From the NCBI RefSeq assembly GCF_031932625.1, contig NZ_JAVSCK010000001.1:1-64000 (forward strand): a DNA stretch of 64,000 nucleotides, read 5' to 3'. Numbering within the stretch: position 1 is the first letter of the stretch; the number at the start of each line of letters is the position of its first letter. The translations under genes were made by a program, and so were the position numbers. This DNA is from Hwangdonia seohaensis (lineage in GTDB: Bacteria; Bacteroidota; Bacteroidia; Flavobacteriales; Flavobacteriaceae). This document shows, piece after piece, positions 8,998 to 18,790 of this stretch. The notes beneath the pieces were generated by a model. It made no database searches and was not told where the DNA came from. It was given only the letters and a program-made list of their open reading frames with translations.

Positions 8998-11433
8998 ATG
9001 CCTCACATGAGATTTTTTTGTTTTGCCCTCTTCATAGTAGTATTTAGTTGCTCTAAACATAAAACAACCCGAACCAAATTAAATCATTTAATTCCAGAAC
9101 ACAGCTCGGTAATCTTAAAAGCTTCAAATATCGAAAGTTTAAAAAGTGCTCTTCAAAACAATGATTTTATTCAAAAACTATCAAAAACCAATTCCTATAA
9201 AACTTTGGAAAGTAAACTTGAGGCTTTATCGCTTTTACACCCTAAAGGCGATTTGCTTGTGTGTTTTTCAAATGATGAGACAGACAGCCTTCAATATTCC
9301 GTTGTAACAAAATATCACAAAAACCTATTCAAAACAGACTCTTTAGCTAATTATATTGAAGAAACGCTAACTCATAAAAACACCACCATAACAAAATCCA
9401 ATCTAAACAACAACACATTTTATAGCGCCGTTGTAGACAGCATGTTTTTTGCATCATCTTCAAAAAAAACCGTTGACGCTGCTTTTTTACACGTTAATAG
9501 AAATGCTGAATTGGAAAAAATTTACAACACCACGGGCCAAAACAAATCTCTATCGCTTATAATGAAGTCCGACAATGCGTTTATAAAAACGTTATTTATT
9601 GAAGATTCCATTCCCCTTAAAAATTTCTCAAACTATTTTGCCGTTGATGCCGATATTAGTCAAGATGAAATTTTAATTAACGGGATTACAAAAGCAACCG
9701 ATTCATCAGAAAGTTTAATTCATGTTTTCAAAAATACGGTCCCGCAAGAAAATCAGATTCAAAATATAACCCCTTCAAATAGCGATGGTTTTATGAGCTT
9801 TACTTTTGACGATTTTAATGCTTTTGAAACCAACTTATCAAAATTCAACAAAAAAGATTCGATTGCAAGCTCCACGCTTTTCGATAATATTGCTGAAATT
9901 GGTGTAATTTTTGAAGATGCACAACGCGCCATAGCTTTAAACTCCATTGATGTTATTGCCACCAAAGATGCTTTGTTGAGCGAATTGAATATTATTGACA
10001 CTTACAGGCAAATTGAAATTTATAGTTTTAGCGAAACGGAATTATTTTCTAACACATTTTACCCATTAATCACCTATAACAGTGCCACAAAATATTGTGT
10101 GTTGGACAATTTTTTTGTGTTTGCTGAAAACATGGAGCTACTCCAAAATATTATTGCCAATTACCAAAACAAAACCACGTTAAGCCAACAATCTTATTTT
10201 AAAGACATTAAAGCAAATCTGAGCGACCAGTCCTCGTTATTAATGGTTGTGAATCCGTCTATTTTAAAAAGCATTTTGGATAAAAACCTCCAAAACAGTT
10301 CAAATTACAATTTAGACAAATACAGCGCTTCGGCTTTACAATTTATATACGACACCAATTTTGCACATGTAAATGGCATTATTAAAAAAGCAAAAACCAG
10401 AGGCTACCAAAACTCCATTTCCGAGGAGTTTAATATTAAATTAGATGCCGATTTATTAAACCAACCTCAATTTGTTACAAACCACATTACCAAGCAAAAA
10501 GAGATTGTTGTACAAGATGTAAATAACAAGCTGTATTTAATTTCTAACAAAGGAAGAATCCTGTGGAAAAAACAATTACAAGGTGCTGTTTTAGGCAATA
10601 TCGAGCAAATTGATATTTATAAAAACGGCAGACTTCAACTTGTGTTTGCAACCCCAAATAGAATTTATGTGATTGACCGAAACGGTAACGATGTGGCGCC
10701 ATTTCCTAAAAAATTCAATGATAAAATTACGCAACCACTTTCGGTTTTCGATTACGATAAAAAGAAAAATTACAGGCTAATGGTTACCCAAAACAAAAAA
10801 GTGTTTATGTACAATGTTAAGGCAAACATTGTAAACGGATTTACATTTAAATCTGCCAACAAAACCATCAATAGCCAACCAAAACATTTTAGAATGAGCG
10901 GTAAGGATTATTTAACCTTTAAAACCGAAGACCACCTTTATATTTTAGATCGCACCGGAAAAACCAGGGTTAAACCAAAAACTTCTGTGAATTTCTCAAA
11001 CCAAGCCGTATATCTTTATAATAACAAGTTTACCACAACAACGCTTAATGGCGAATTGGTATCGGTTGATACCAGAGGCAATACGGCAACTCAAAATTTA
11101 AACCTTTCGGACCATCACCATTTAGAAACCACAAGCAAAACATTGGTTACGCTTACCGATAATAAACTCACCATTAAAAACAGAACGATTGAGCTTGATT
11201 TTGGCAATTACACCCCTCCAAAAATATTTTATTTGAACGATAAAATTTATGTTTCGGTAACCGATTTGCAATCTCAAAAAATTCACCTTTTCGATAGTCA
11301 GGCTAAACCCATTTCAAACTTTCCGGTTTACGGCAATTCCCAAATAAGCTTAGATAATATCGACAAAGACAGAAATTTAGAATTTGTTACAAAAGGAGAT
11401 AGCGACGCCATCATTTTATATCAAATGAATTAA
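8998..11433 (+). CDS. Large lipoprotein with C-terminal propeller-like repeats, function unknown
   Basis: The 811-residue protein has a lipoprotein signal ending FIVVFSC (Cys 18 from the first Met; a second Met at residue 4 may be the true start). Residues about 30-480 are alpha/beta with no motif I can name. The last 320 residues hold repeated short units such as KLYLISNKGRILWKK, RIYVIDRNGNDV, HLYILDRTGKTR and KIHLFDSQAKPI. These look like blades of a PQQ-like or VCBS-like beta-propeller. A scaffold or envelope-assembly role is possible. The gene is probably transcribed alone between rnhB and the OmpA-family gene. Confidence 0.6.
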   Translation: MPHMRFFCFALFIVVFSCSKHKTTRTKLNHLIPEHSSVILKASNIESLKSALQNNDFIQKLSKTNSYKTLESKLEALSLLHPKGDLLVCFSNDETDSLQYSVVTKYHKNLFKTDSLANYIEETLTHKNTTITKSNLNNNTFYSAVVDSMFFASSSKKTVDAAFLHVNRNAELEKIYNTTGQNKSLSLIMKSDNAFIKTLFIEDSIPLKNFSNYFAVDADISQDEILINGITKATDSSESLIHVFKNTVPQENQIQNITPSNSDGFMSFTFDDFNAFETNLSKFNKKDSIASSTLFDNIAEIGVIFEDAQRAIALNSIDVIATKDALLSELNIIDTYRQIEIYSFSETELFSNTFYPLITYNSATKYCVLDNFFVFAENMELLQNIIANYQNKTTLSQQSYFKDIKANLSDQSSLLMVVNPSILKSILDKNLQNSSNYNLDKYSASALQFIYDTNFAHVNGIIKKAKTRGYQNSISEEFNIKLDADLLNQPQFVTNHITKQKEIVVQDVNNKLYLISNKGRILWKKQLQGAVLGNIEQIDIYKNGRLQLVFATPNRIYVIDRNGNDVAPFPKKFNDKITQPLSVFDYDKKKNYRLMVTQNKKVFMYNVKANIVNGFTFKSANKTINSQPKHFRMSGKDYLTFKTEDHLYILDRTGKTRVKPKTSVNFSNQAVYLYNNKFTTTTLNGELVSVDTRGNTATQNLNLSDHHHLETTSKTLVTLTDNKLTIKNRTIELDFGNYTPPKIFYLNDKIYVSVTDLQSQKIHLFDSQAKPISNFPVYGNSQISLDNIDKDRNLEFVTKGDSDAIILYQMN

Positions 11434-11460
11434 TTTCTATGTTAAATGTAAATTAAGGTT

Positions 11461-11489
11461 TTGCAATTGCAAACTAATTTTTATCTTTA
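11461..11489 (+). promoter_or_regulatory. Promoter of the OmpA-family gene
   Basis: TTG at 11461-11463 and TATCTTTA at 11482-11489 are separated by 18 bp, close to the Bacteroidota consensus TTG-N17-20-TAnnTTTG with one mismatch. The ATG lies 25 bp downstream. Confidence 0.55.
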
Positions 11490-11514
11490 GGCAGCTATTA
11501 ATCACTCATTTACA

Positions 11515-13065
11515 ATGAAACTATCTACAAACGGATTGCGTTTGCCCCTTTTAGGGGTGGCGGTATTTTTTATTATATCGCATTCTTACGCACAAACCAA
11601 ACAATTAAAACGTCCAAAAAGCAAAGTCAACCTCTCTAGTGTCGATAATTTTGTAACCCAATCTTTCGATTTGTACGACAAAGTATACAAATACGATGGT
11701 TACGCCGCAGCAGGCACACCGCTAGACGATAATGATATTGATGTTTTGGAAGATGCTTTGGATGATTTATCCGGATTAAGCGACAGCGCTCCAGATATTT
11801 TAAGCGATATTGACGGCGCCAGTGTTTTAAAGCAAGCTAAAGCTACGTTGCAAATTAATAAGGCAAAAAAAGCTTTATCGTATAGTATAAAAACGGCTAA
11901 GGAATTGCTTCTCGGTCAGCGCGAACGCGATGAAACAGAAGATGATCCTGAGAATGATACCTCCACAAGCGATGAAGAATCAAATAGCTCATCGGGATCT
12001 TCCAACGAAAATGATGATACTGAGGAAGATAATTCTAATATTTCAGACGATTTAGAAATCTATAGCAAATTTGATTATGTTCCCGGTGATAAATTATTGT
12101 TTTTTGATGATTTCTCGCAAGATTATGTTGGCGATTTCCCAAGTAAATGGAATACCAATGCATCGGGAGAGGTTGTAAAAATTGGCGACAAGGGCAATTG
12201 GTTCGAGTTAAAAACAGGCTACGGCGTTTATTATATTCCAGACGTAAAGGATTTACCCGAGGATTACACCATAGAATTCGATTTGCTAACTAAAGGCCTT
12301 GGCCGGCAAACCTCGTCTACCGCCAGATTTCACATCATTTTAAGCGACAACAATACGTTTAACGATGGTTTAGCCCATTATGCTAAAATCAATATTCCTT
12401 TAGGGCAATATGGTGCTTTTGGCTTTAGGGCAAAAAACTATTTTAACAGAGGCGGCGGCTCAATAAACACCGATATTAAAGCAGATATTAGAAAAGCCGT
12501 ATTAAACCAACCACATATAGCTATTTCGGTTACTAAAAAGCGTTTCAGGCTTTGGGTGAACGAAACCAAATATGTCGATATTCCCAGGTTTATTGAAGAA
12601 GAAAATGTACTTAAGTATTTAAAATTCCATCTGAATAATTTAAAGGACAATGAAGAGCATCTTTTTATTTCAAATTTAAAGGTAGCTGAAGGTGGTGTAG
12701 ATTTAAGACGCGAACTGTTAAGCAAGGGCAAAGTTTCGACCAACGGTATTCTGTTCGATTCGGGTTCGGCAAAAATCAAAGCACAATCTTACGGTATAAT
12801 TCGTCAAATCTCGCAGGTTTTAATGCAGGACGAAAGCATTAAACTAAACATTATTGGACATACCGATGCAGATGGAAGCGATTCGGTAAATTTAGAACTA
12901 TCAAAAAACAGGGCAAACGCTGTGAAAGAAGCTTTAATAAAAGTTTATAAAATATCCGGGAATCGTTTACAAACCGATGGCAAAGGCGAAACCCAACCCG
13001 TAGACGATAATAGCACGGCCAAGGGAAAAGCCCAAAACAGACGTGTGGAATTTGTAAAAATATAA
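11515..13065 (+). CDS. OmpA-family outer-membrane protein with a lectin-like middle domain
   Basis: The 516-residue protein has a signal peptide (about 1-26, cut near SYAQ). A helical region follows to about 135, then an acidic Ser/Glu/Asp-rich linker (about 140-180). A beta-sandwich-like domain (about 190-395; FFDDFSQDYVGDFPSKW, YTIEFDLLTKG) resembles concanavalin/LamG folds. The C-terminal OmpA domain contains IIGHTDADGSDSVNLELSKNRA and NRRVEFVKI, which bind peptidoglycan. It probably ties the outer membrane to the cell wall while presenting a ligand-binding domain. It has its own promoter and terminator. Confidence 0.8.
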   Translation: MKLSTNGLRLPLLGVAVFFIISHSYAQTKQLKRPKSKVNLSSVDNFVTQSFDLYDKVYKYDGYAAAGTPLDDNDIDVLEDALDDLSGLSDSAPDILSDIDGASVLKQAKATLQINKAKKALSYSIKTAKELLLGQRERDETEDDPENDTSTSDEESNSSSGSSNENDDTEEDNSNISDDLEIYSKFDYVPGDKLLFFDDFSQDYVGDFPSKWNTNASGEVVKIGDKGNWFELKTGYGVYYIPDVKDLPEDYTIEFDLLTKGLGRQTSSTARFHIILSDNNTFNDGLAHYAKINIPLGQYGAFGFRAKNYFNRGGGSINTDIKADIRKAVLNQPHIAISVTKKRFRLWVNETKYVDIPRFIEEENVLKYLKFHLNNLKDNEEHLFISNLKVAEGGVDLRRELLSKGKVSTNGILFDSGSAKIKAQSYGIIRQISQVLMQDESIKLNIIGHTDADGSDSVNLELSKNRANAVKEALIKVYKISGNRLQTDGKGETQPVDDNSTAKGKAQNRRVEFVKI

Positions 13066-13095
13066 CGATAACCAAATCTAAAGTCCTCAAATCTA

Positions 13096-13131
13096 GAACG
13101 CTAAAACTATATGTTTTGGCGTTCTTTTTTT
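13096..13131 (+). terminator. Terminator of the OmpA-family gene
   Basis: GAACGCTAAAAC pairs with GTTTTGGCGTTC (one G-U) across a 5-nt loop and is followed by a run of seven T. It lies 30 bp after the stop codon. Confidence 0.85.
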
Positions 13132-13180
13132 ATGCTTTTTGTTTTGAAATCACTACTATTGCAGTCTTAATATTCTATAC

Positions 13181-14230
13181 ATGATTTCAAGAAAAAACGC
13201 CTCCATTTCAAAATTTATCATTCATAAAGTCGGTAACAAATTTAACGATACAAAAAATGCGTTTTCAGATAAACTAGTCGATTTTGATGAAGCCAGTTAC
13301 GACTTAATGTTGCCTTTCCTGTTAAGACCTTTTGGTAGCGTGGTGCAAAGCTATCGTTTTAACCATCATGCCAATATTGCCTTAAATGAAATTAATAGTT
13401 ATGCCTCTCAAATGTTTAATGAAGACGAGGCTTATGTTGAAGTTTCAAAACATATCGTAACGCATTTATACGAGCAATCAACTTCGGCCCAAATAAAAAC
13501 GGGCGATGTTTTAATCGTGATGTTTGAAGGTATAGAATTTGCAGAAATGACCACAAATGCCATCGGCATTTTTAAAATTGAAAACAAGGTAAACTTCTTT
13601 CAAACCTATTTGGAAAATAACAGTTACGATGTGTTGGTTCAAAAAGGAATCAGCTCAAAAAAAGTAGATAAAGGCTGTTTAATTTTAAACCAAAGCGATA
13701 CTGAAGGCAGCATTGTTTTAAGTGTAGATAATAATGGTTACGATGCCCAATATTGGACCAACCAATTTTTGAATATTAAGTATGCCGACGATGCCAACAA
13801 CCACACCCAGCAATATATTGAACTGTGTAAAGAGTTTTCTACCGAGGTTTTAAAAACCAGTTACGGCGCACAAGAACAAAACACGTTTTTAGCAAAAACC
13901 ATCGATTTTTTTAAAGAAAATGAAGTGGTAAACGTTGAGCGTTTTAAAGAAGAACTTTTTGAAGAAGAAAAACAGATAAGGGAATTTGAAGATTATAAAA
14001 AAGAGTTTGAAGGCGAGCAAAACATTGTTATTCGAAATCAGTTTGATGTCGCTGAAAGAGTGGTAACCAAAGAAAAACGCAAGATTAAAACCGATATTAA
14101 ACTCGATACCAAAATTCAAATAAAACTGGATATCGATGCGCCCGATGCCTCTGCCGAATATTTAGAACGCGGTTACGACGACGAAAAGAAAATGCATTAT
14201 TACAAGGTGTTTTTTAATGCTGAGGCTTAA
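13181..14230 (+). CDS. Nucleoid-associated protein, NdpA/YejK-like
   Basis: The 349-residue protein fits the nucleoid-associated family in length and layout. An N-terminal block (KFIIHKVGNKFND) is followed by the conserved central part with GDVLIVMFEGIEF and the IFKIENK strand. The basic C-terminal part includes KIKTDIKLDTKIQIKLDID. Members bind DNA without strong sequence preference; the physiological role in Bacteroidota is not established. A TACTATTG box with an upstream TTG (13144-13161) may be its promoter. The gene is convergent with the SDR gene, with only 2 bp between stop codons and no clear terminator. Confidence 0.8.
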   Translation: MISRKNASISKFIIHKVGNKFNDTKNAFSDKLVDFDEASYDLMLPFLLRPFGSVVQSYRFNHHANIALNEINSYASQMFNEDEAYVEVSKHIVTHLYEQSTSAQIKTGDVLIVMFEGIEFAEMTTNAIGIFKIENKVNFFQTYLENNSYDVLVQKGISSKKVDKGCLILNQSDTEGSIVLSVDNNGYDAQYWTNQFLNIKYADDANNHTQQYIELCKEFSTEVLKTSYGAQEQNTFLAKTIDFFKENEVVNVERFKEELFEEEKQIREFEDYKKEFEGEQNIVIRNQFDVAERVVTKEKRKIKTDIKLDTKIQIKLDIDAPDASAEYLERGYDDEKKMHYYKVFFNAEA

Positions 14231-14232
14231 TT

Positions 14233-14913
14233 TTACGGCGTAGAATTAGAAACCTGCAACAGTTTACCATTGTAATATTTATTGCCGTTTAATGAAAAAT
14301 CGAAAATATATTGTGCCATTTCCAAAGCTGTGGTTGGTGCAACATACCCAGGAAAGGCCTCTTCCAACATTTCGGTTTGTACAGCGCCTAATGCCAGCAC
14401 GTTAAACGAAACACCTGATTCTTTATATTCTTCAGCGAGCAATTCCGTTAACGTAATAACGGCGGCTTTACTGGAACTGTAAGCGGCCAACCCGGGAAAT
14501 TTCATACTGCCTTGCACGCCGCCCATCGAGCTTATGGTAACTACATGACTGTTGTTTTTCATAAAGGGCAACACAACTCGTGTTAGTTCCGCAACTCCAA
14601 AAACGTTGGTTTTGTAAACGTATTCAAAATCTGATATAGATGTTTCGGCAAATGCTTTGTTTATTAGCGCACCGGCATTGTTGATTAGCACATCTACTTG
14701 TTGCCAATTTTCTTTTACAAAAGCTTCAACTTTACGGTATGCTTTTGCGTCAGACAAATCAAACGACATCGTACTAACATGTTCCAATTGTAAGTCTTTA
14801 ATTGGTTTTTCATTCCGCGAAAGCGCCAAAACTTTGTGCCCTGCTTTTGCAAATAGTTTTACCAACTCAAACCCTATACCTCTACTTGTTCCTGTAATTA
14901 TTATGTTACTCAT
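14233..14913 (-). CDS. Short-chain dehydrogenase/reductase
   Basis: The 226-residue protein has the classical SDR layout. The glycine-rich cofactor motif TGTSRGIGFELV is at residues 8-19. NNAG follows at about 86, the catalytic Ser is in TISSMGG (about 129), and the catalytic Tyr-x-x-x-Lys is YSSSKAA (about 147). It is an NAD(P)-dependent oxidoreductase of unknown substrate. Its start codon overlaps the end of the M28 peptidase gene by 8 bp, so the two are translationally coupled, but this does not reveal the substrate. Confidence 0.9.
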   Translation of the reverse strand: MSNIIITGTSRGIGFELVKLFAKAGHKVLALSRNEKPIKDLQLEHVSTMSFDLSDAKAYRKVEAFVKENWQQVDVLINNAGALINKAFAETSISDFEYVYKTNVFGVAELTRVVLPFMKNNSHVVTISSMGGVQGSMKFPGLAAYSSSKAAVITLTELLAEEYKESGVSFNVLALGAVQTEMLEEAFPGYVAPTTALEMAQYIFDFSLNGNKYYNGKLLQVSNSTP

Positions 14914-15904
14914 CGTTCATTTTTATGTCCTGTGTTGGTGCATTTATCATGCCTTCCAAAGCAGGAATCATTAGATTAATAAAATTCGTCATGTGCTTAA
15001 AATCCATTTTATCGGCTTCGTCATCTACATGGTGGTAATAATCAAAATTTGTAAAATCGAAAGTAGAAATGGCGTGTGCCGGTATTTTGAATGCTTGATA
15101 AAATGGATAATTATCAGACCTTTTAAACAGTTGGAACTCTTTAGCTTTAGGAAAAAATCCAATTAGTTCTTTTCCACCGTACTCGTTTAACTTTTGTCCC
15201 ATATTCGATCTTTCGTAACCCGATATATAGGCCGTTATTTCATCCTCTGCCCTAGGTACGCCAATCATTTCAAAATTAATCATGGTATACAAATTGAGGT
15301 TTTCCTCTTTTAGCCTTTTAGCTAAATGGCTTGAGCCTTTCAACCCCATTTCCTCTGCTGAAAACAAAGTAAAAAGCACACTGCGCTTATTACTTTTTGT
15401 TTTTGAAAAGTATTTGGCCCATTTTAAAACGGCAACAGTTCCCGAGGCATCATCGTTTGCTCCATTGGCAATACTGTCGCCATTTACAGCTTCACCATAC
15501 CCGATATGATCGTAGTGCGCACCAAGTATAACAAACTCGTTTTTAAGTTTTGGGTCGTTCCCTTCAACATAGCCAACCATGTTATAACCTATAATTTCCT
15601 TTAAATTAAAACTATCCCGATACGTTTTAAAAAAGGGTTTTACCTTGTTTTTTTTGAAGAAATCCTCAATAAAAACCGCTGCTTTTTCTATGCCTTCACT
15701 TCCTGTATTTCTGCCTTCTAAATCATCCGAAGCTAAATATTCCAAGCTTGATTTTACGTTTTTTTCTGAAATAACAAAAGTTGCCGGTGTTTTTTGAGTT
15801 ACCTCTTTAGCTTCACTCATGTTAGCTTCAGGTTGAACTATTGTTTTTTGAGCACTGCAACTTAAAATTGTAGTTATTGCGATAATGCCTAATTGTATTT
15901 TCAT
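14906..15904 (-). CDS. M28-family zinc aminopeptidase, probable lipoprotein
   Basis: The 332-residue protein has a lipoprotein-type signal (ITTILSCSAQ, Cys 16). The M28 metal-binding sites are all visible: GAHYDHIG (His, Asp), NGANDDASGT (bridging Asp), FSAEEMGLKGS (catalytic Glu-Glu), and a late His in YHHVDDEADKM. It probably trims peptides in the periplasm or at the surface. A near-consensus TATCTTTA box (minus strand, 15923-15930) sits 19 bp before the ATG, suggesting a separate promoter from the pdh genes upstream. Confidence 0.9.
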   Translation of the reverse strand: MKIQLGIIAITTILSCSAQKTIVQPEANMSEAKEVTQKTPATFVISEKNVKSSLEYLASDDLEGRNTGSEGIEKAAVFIEDFFKKNKVKPFFKTYRDSFNLKEIIGYNMVGYVEGNDPKLKNEFVILGAHYDHIGYGEAVNGDSIANGANDDASGTVAVLKWAKYFSKTKSNKRSVLFTLFSAEEMGLKGSSHLAKRLKEENLNLYTMINFEMIGVPRAEDEITAYISGYERSNMGQKLNEYGGKELIGFFPKAKEFQLFKRSDNYPFYQAFKIPAHAISTFDFTNFDYYHHVDDEADKMDFKHMTNFINLMIPALEGMINAPTQDIKMNDE

Positions 15905-15932
15905 GTTATAATTTTAAAAATTTAAAGATAAA

Positions 15933-15966
15933 AAAAACCTGCTTCAATTGTTATGAAACAGGTTTT
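15933..15966 (-). terminator. Terminator of the pyruvate dehydrogenase genes
   Basis: On the minus strand AAAACCTGTTTCA pairs with TGAAGCAGGTTTT across a 7-nt loop (one mismatch) and is followed by a T run. It lies 34 bp beyond the E2 stop codon. Confidence 0.8.
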
Positions 15967-15999
15967 ATATTATATAGTTTTCTGCTTTCGCAGGACATT

Positions 16000-17631
16000 T
16001 TATACAAGCATCGTCACAGGGTTTTCAATATATCCTTTAAGGGTTTGCAAGAATAAAGACCCGGTAGCTCCATCAACCGTTCTGTGGTCGCAGGCCAAAC
16101 ATAATTTCATAGTATTTCCCGGTACCACTTGTCCATTTTTCACAACCGGTTTTTGCACAATGGCGCCAACAGATAGTATGGCTGAATTTGGCTGATTGAT
16201 AATAGACGTAAAGCTTTCTATACCAAACATACCAAGGTTTGAAACCGTAAAGGTGCTACCCTCCATTTCGTCGAGCGTTAACTTTTTATTTCTTGCTCTT
16301 CCAGCAAAATTTTTAACGGCGGCATTAAGTTGTGGCAAGGATTGTTCATTGGCAAATTTCACAACCGGAACAACCAATCCATCTGGCACAGCAACCGCTA
16401 CGCCAATATGCACGTGGTTATTCAAGCGCATTTTATCATCAAACCACTGCGAATTTACTTGCGGGTGTTGTTTTAAAGCCAATGCACAGGCCTTTACAAT
16501 CATATCATTAAAGGATATTTTTGTATCTGGCAAGGTATTGAATTGCTCGCGGAACGCTATTGCATTGTCCATATCGAACTCCACATTTAAGTAATAATGT
16601 GGTGCTGTAAATTTGGATTTTGCCAAGTTTTTAGCAATGGCTTTGCGCATATTTGAGTTTGCAACCTCATCAAAATCTTCTTGTCCGGAAGGCACAAATT
16701 TACCCACAGAGGCAGCCGATGCTGCAGGTGTATAATTTTCAATATCGCGTTTTATAATTCGTCCGTTTTCTCCTGAACCTTGAACTTGCGATAGATTAAT
16801 ACCTTTTTCTTCTGCCATTTTTTTAGCTAATGGCGAGACATATAAGCGTCCGCCATCCACAACAGGTGTTGGCGTTGGTGCACTAGGTCTTTGGGTCGAT
16901 GCTGACGTTGGCGCAGGTTTAGACACCTCTTTTTTAGGCTCTGCCTTAGGTGCTTCTTCCGTTTTAGCCGGTGCCGAAGATGTTGCAAAATTAGCGGCTA
17001 CGCCCGAAACATCTGTTCCCGCGGGGCCAATAATTGCCAATAGCGCATCTACTTTTGCCGATTCTCCTTCTTGCAAACCGATTTCCAATAGCGTTCCTGA
17101 TTGGAAAGATTCGAATTCCATGGTGGCTTTATCGGTTTCAATTTCAGCTAGAATATCGCCTTCTTCAACCGTATCGCCTACTTTTTTTAACCAGGTTGCT
17201 ACAGTACCTTCTTCCATGGTATCGCTTAAACGCGGCATGGTTACTACTATAACGCCTTCAGGTAAATCTGCTTCTGTTGAAGTCTCTTCTTTTGATTCCG
17301 TTTCAGCTGGCGCTTTTTCCTCTTCTTTTGATTCTTCTTTCGCTTCCGCGGAAGCGTTAGCCGTTCCATTTATTAAATCGGAAATATCTTCGCCTTCATC
17401 GCCTATAATGGCCAAAAGCTCATCCACTTTTGTGGTTTCACCTTCTTGAACACCAATATGAAGCAAAGTGCCTTCGTTAAAAGATTCAAATTCCATAGTA
17501 GCTTTATCGGTTTCAATTTCCGCTAAAATATCACCTTCTTCTACCTTATCACCTACTTTTTTTAACCAAGCCGCAACGGTACCCTCTTCCATGGTGTCGC
17601 TTAAACGTGGCATATTTACTACTATTGCCAT
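16000..17631 (-). CDS. pdhC: Pyruvate dehydrogenase E2, dihydrolipoamide acetyltransferase
   Basis: E2 transfers the acetyl group from lipoamide to CoA. The 543-residue protein has two tandem lipoyl domains with lipoylated lysines at K43 and K168, both in ETDKATMEFES. Ala/Pro/Glu-rich linkers follow, then a peripheral subunit-binding domain at about 265-300 (VSPLAKKMAEEKGIN). The catalytic acetyltransferase domain carries DHRTVDG at 515-521. The start lies 3 bp after the E1-alpha stop. Two lipoyl domains are common in this phylum. The E1-beta and E3 subunits are not in this window. Confidence 0.97.
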   Translation of the reverse strand: MAIVVNMPRLSDTMEEGTVAAWLKKVGDKVEEGDILAEIETDKATMEFESFNEGTLLHIGVQEGETTKVDELLAIIGDEGEDISDLINGTANASAEAKEESKEEEKAPAETESKEETSTEADLPEGVIVVTMPRLSDTMEEGTVATWLKKVGDTVEEGDILAEIETDKATMEFESFQSGTLLEIGLQEGESAKVDALLAIIGPAGTDVSGVAANFATSSAPAKTEEAPKAEPKKEVSKPAPTSASTQRPSAPTPTPVVDGGRLYVSPLAKKMAEEKGINLSQVQGSGENGRIIKRDIENYTPAASAASVGKFVPSGQEDFDEVANSNMRKAIAKNLAKSKFTAPHYYLNVEFDMDNAIAFREQFNTLPDTKISFNDMIVKACALALKQHPQVNSQWFDDKMRLNNHVHIGVAVAVPDGLVVPVVKFANEQSLPQLNAAVKNFAGRARNKKLTLDEMEGSTFTVSNLGMFGIESFTSIINQPNSAILSVGAIVQKPVVKNGQVVPGNTMKLCLACDHRTVDGATGSLFLQTLKGYIENPVTMLV

Positions 17632-17634
17632 AGC

Positions 17635-18633
17635 TTATAATTTATGTTGTATAAATGGATAATCTTCTTGTTCGTATACTGCATCGTACATCACATTCTT
17701 TTCAGGGAACGGCGACTCTTCAGCAAATTTTTCACATTCTGAAACTAAAGCTTTAACACGTTTATCGATTACTTTAATATCGTCTTCTGTGGCATATTTC
17801 TTTTCTATAATAACATCCTTAATTTGGGTAATAGGATCGATTTTTTTGTATTCTTCAACCTCATCTTTGGTTCTATAATGTTGGGCGTCACTCATGGAGT
17901 GCCCTCTGTAACGGTATGTTTTAAGCTCTAAAAATGTTGGCCCATCGCCACGACGTGCGCGTTGAATGGCTTCATCAAAAGCTTCTGCAACCTTTATGGG
18001 ATTCATCCCATCAACTGGCCCACAAGGCATTTCGTAGCCTTTACCAAGTTTCCATATTTCTGAATGGTTTGCGGTTCTTTCCACCGAGGTTCCCATGGCA
18101 TAACCATTATTTTCGCAAACAAATACTACCGGTAATTTCCAAAGCATGGCCATATTAAAGGTTTCATGCAACGAGCCCTGTCTTGCGGCACCATCGCCAA
18201 AACAGCATAAAGTTACGCCATCTACACCGTGGTATTTATCGCCAAAGGCAATTCCAGCGCCTAAAGGAATTTGTCCGCCAACTATACCGTGACCACCATA
18301 AAAACGGTGTTCTTTAGAAAAAATGTGCATAGAGCCACCTAAACCTTGTGAGGTTCCGGTTGCTTTTCCAAAAAGTTCGGCCATAACGCGCCTTGGATCT
18401 ACACCCATGCCGATGGGCTGCACGTGGTTACGGTATGCCGTAATCATTTTGTCCTTAGTTAAATCCATAGCGTGTAAAGCACCTGCCAAAACAGCTTCTT
18501 GACCGTTATACAAATGAAGAAACCCTCTTACCTTTTGTTGTATATATGCTGCAGCTAATTTATCTTCAAATTTTCTCCAGAACAACATGTCTTCATACCA
18601 TTTTAGGTATACTTCTTTAGTTATTTTTTGCAT
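17635..18633 (-). CDS. pdhA: Pyruvate dehydrogenase E1 component, alpha subunit
   Basis: This thiamine-diphosphate-dependent subunit decarboxylates pyruvate together with E1-beta. Its 332 residues are the usual length. The thiamine-binding motif runs from GDGAARQGSLHE to the Asn-Asn of FVCENN. The phosphorylation-loop region YRGHSMSDAQHYR and GGSMHIF are conserved. It is the first gene of a pdhA-pdhC unit closed by the terminator at 15933-15966. A perfect TACTTTTG box lies at 18730-18737, about 97 bp upstream. Confidence 0.97.
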   Translation of the reverse strand: MQKITKEVYLKWYEDMLFWRKFEDKLAAAYIQQKVRGFLHLYNGQEAVLAGALHAMDLTKDKMITAYRNHVQPIGMGVDPRRVMAELFGKATGTSQGLGGSMHIFSKEHRFYGGHGIVGGQIPLGAGIAFGDKYHGVDGVTLCCFGDGAARQGSLHETFNMAMLWKLPVVFVCENNGYAMGTSVERTANHSEIWKLGKGYEMPCGPVDGMNPIKVAEAFDEAIQRARRGDGPTFLELKTYRYRGHSMSDAQHYRTKDEVEEYKKIDPITQIKDVIIEKKYATEDDIKVIDKRVKALVSECEKFAEESPFPEKNVMYDAVYEQEDYPFIQHKL

Positions 18634-18729
18634 TTAGTTTATTATTTAGATCTAAAATAATACTCCAGATTAATCATCTCGAGATTTCAAAATATACCGT
18701 TCCAATTTAAAATTGAAACAAGCGAATAA

Positions 18730-18737
18730 CAAAAGTA
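18730..18737 (-). promoter_or_regulatory. Probable -7 box of the pdhA-pdhC operon
   Basis: The minus strand reads TACTTTTG, a perfect consensus match, giving a leader of about 90 nt. No TTG is seen at the ideal distance. Confidence 0.4.
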
Positions 18738-18790
18738 ACACTTTAGTCATTAATGAAAAAACTGAAAATAGTAAATTTTATACTAAAACG

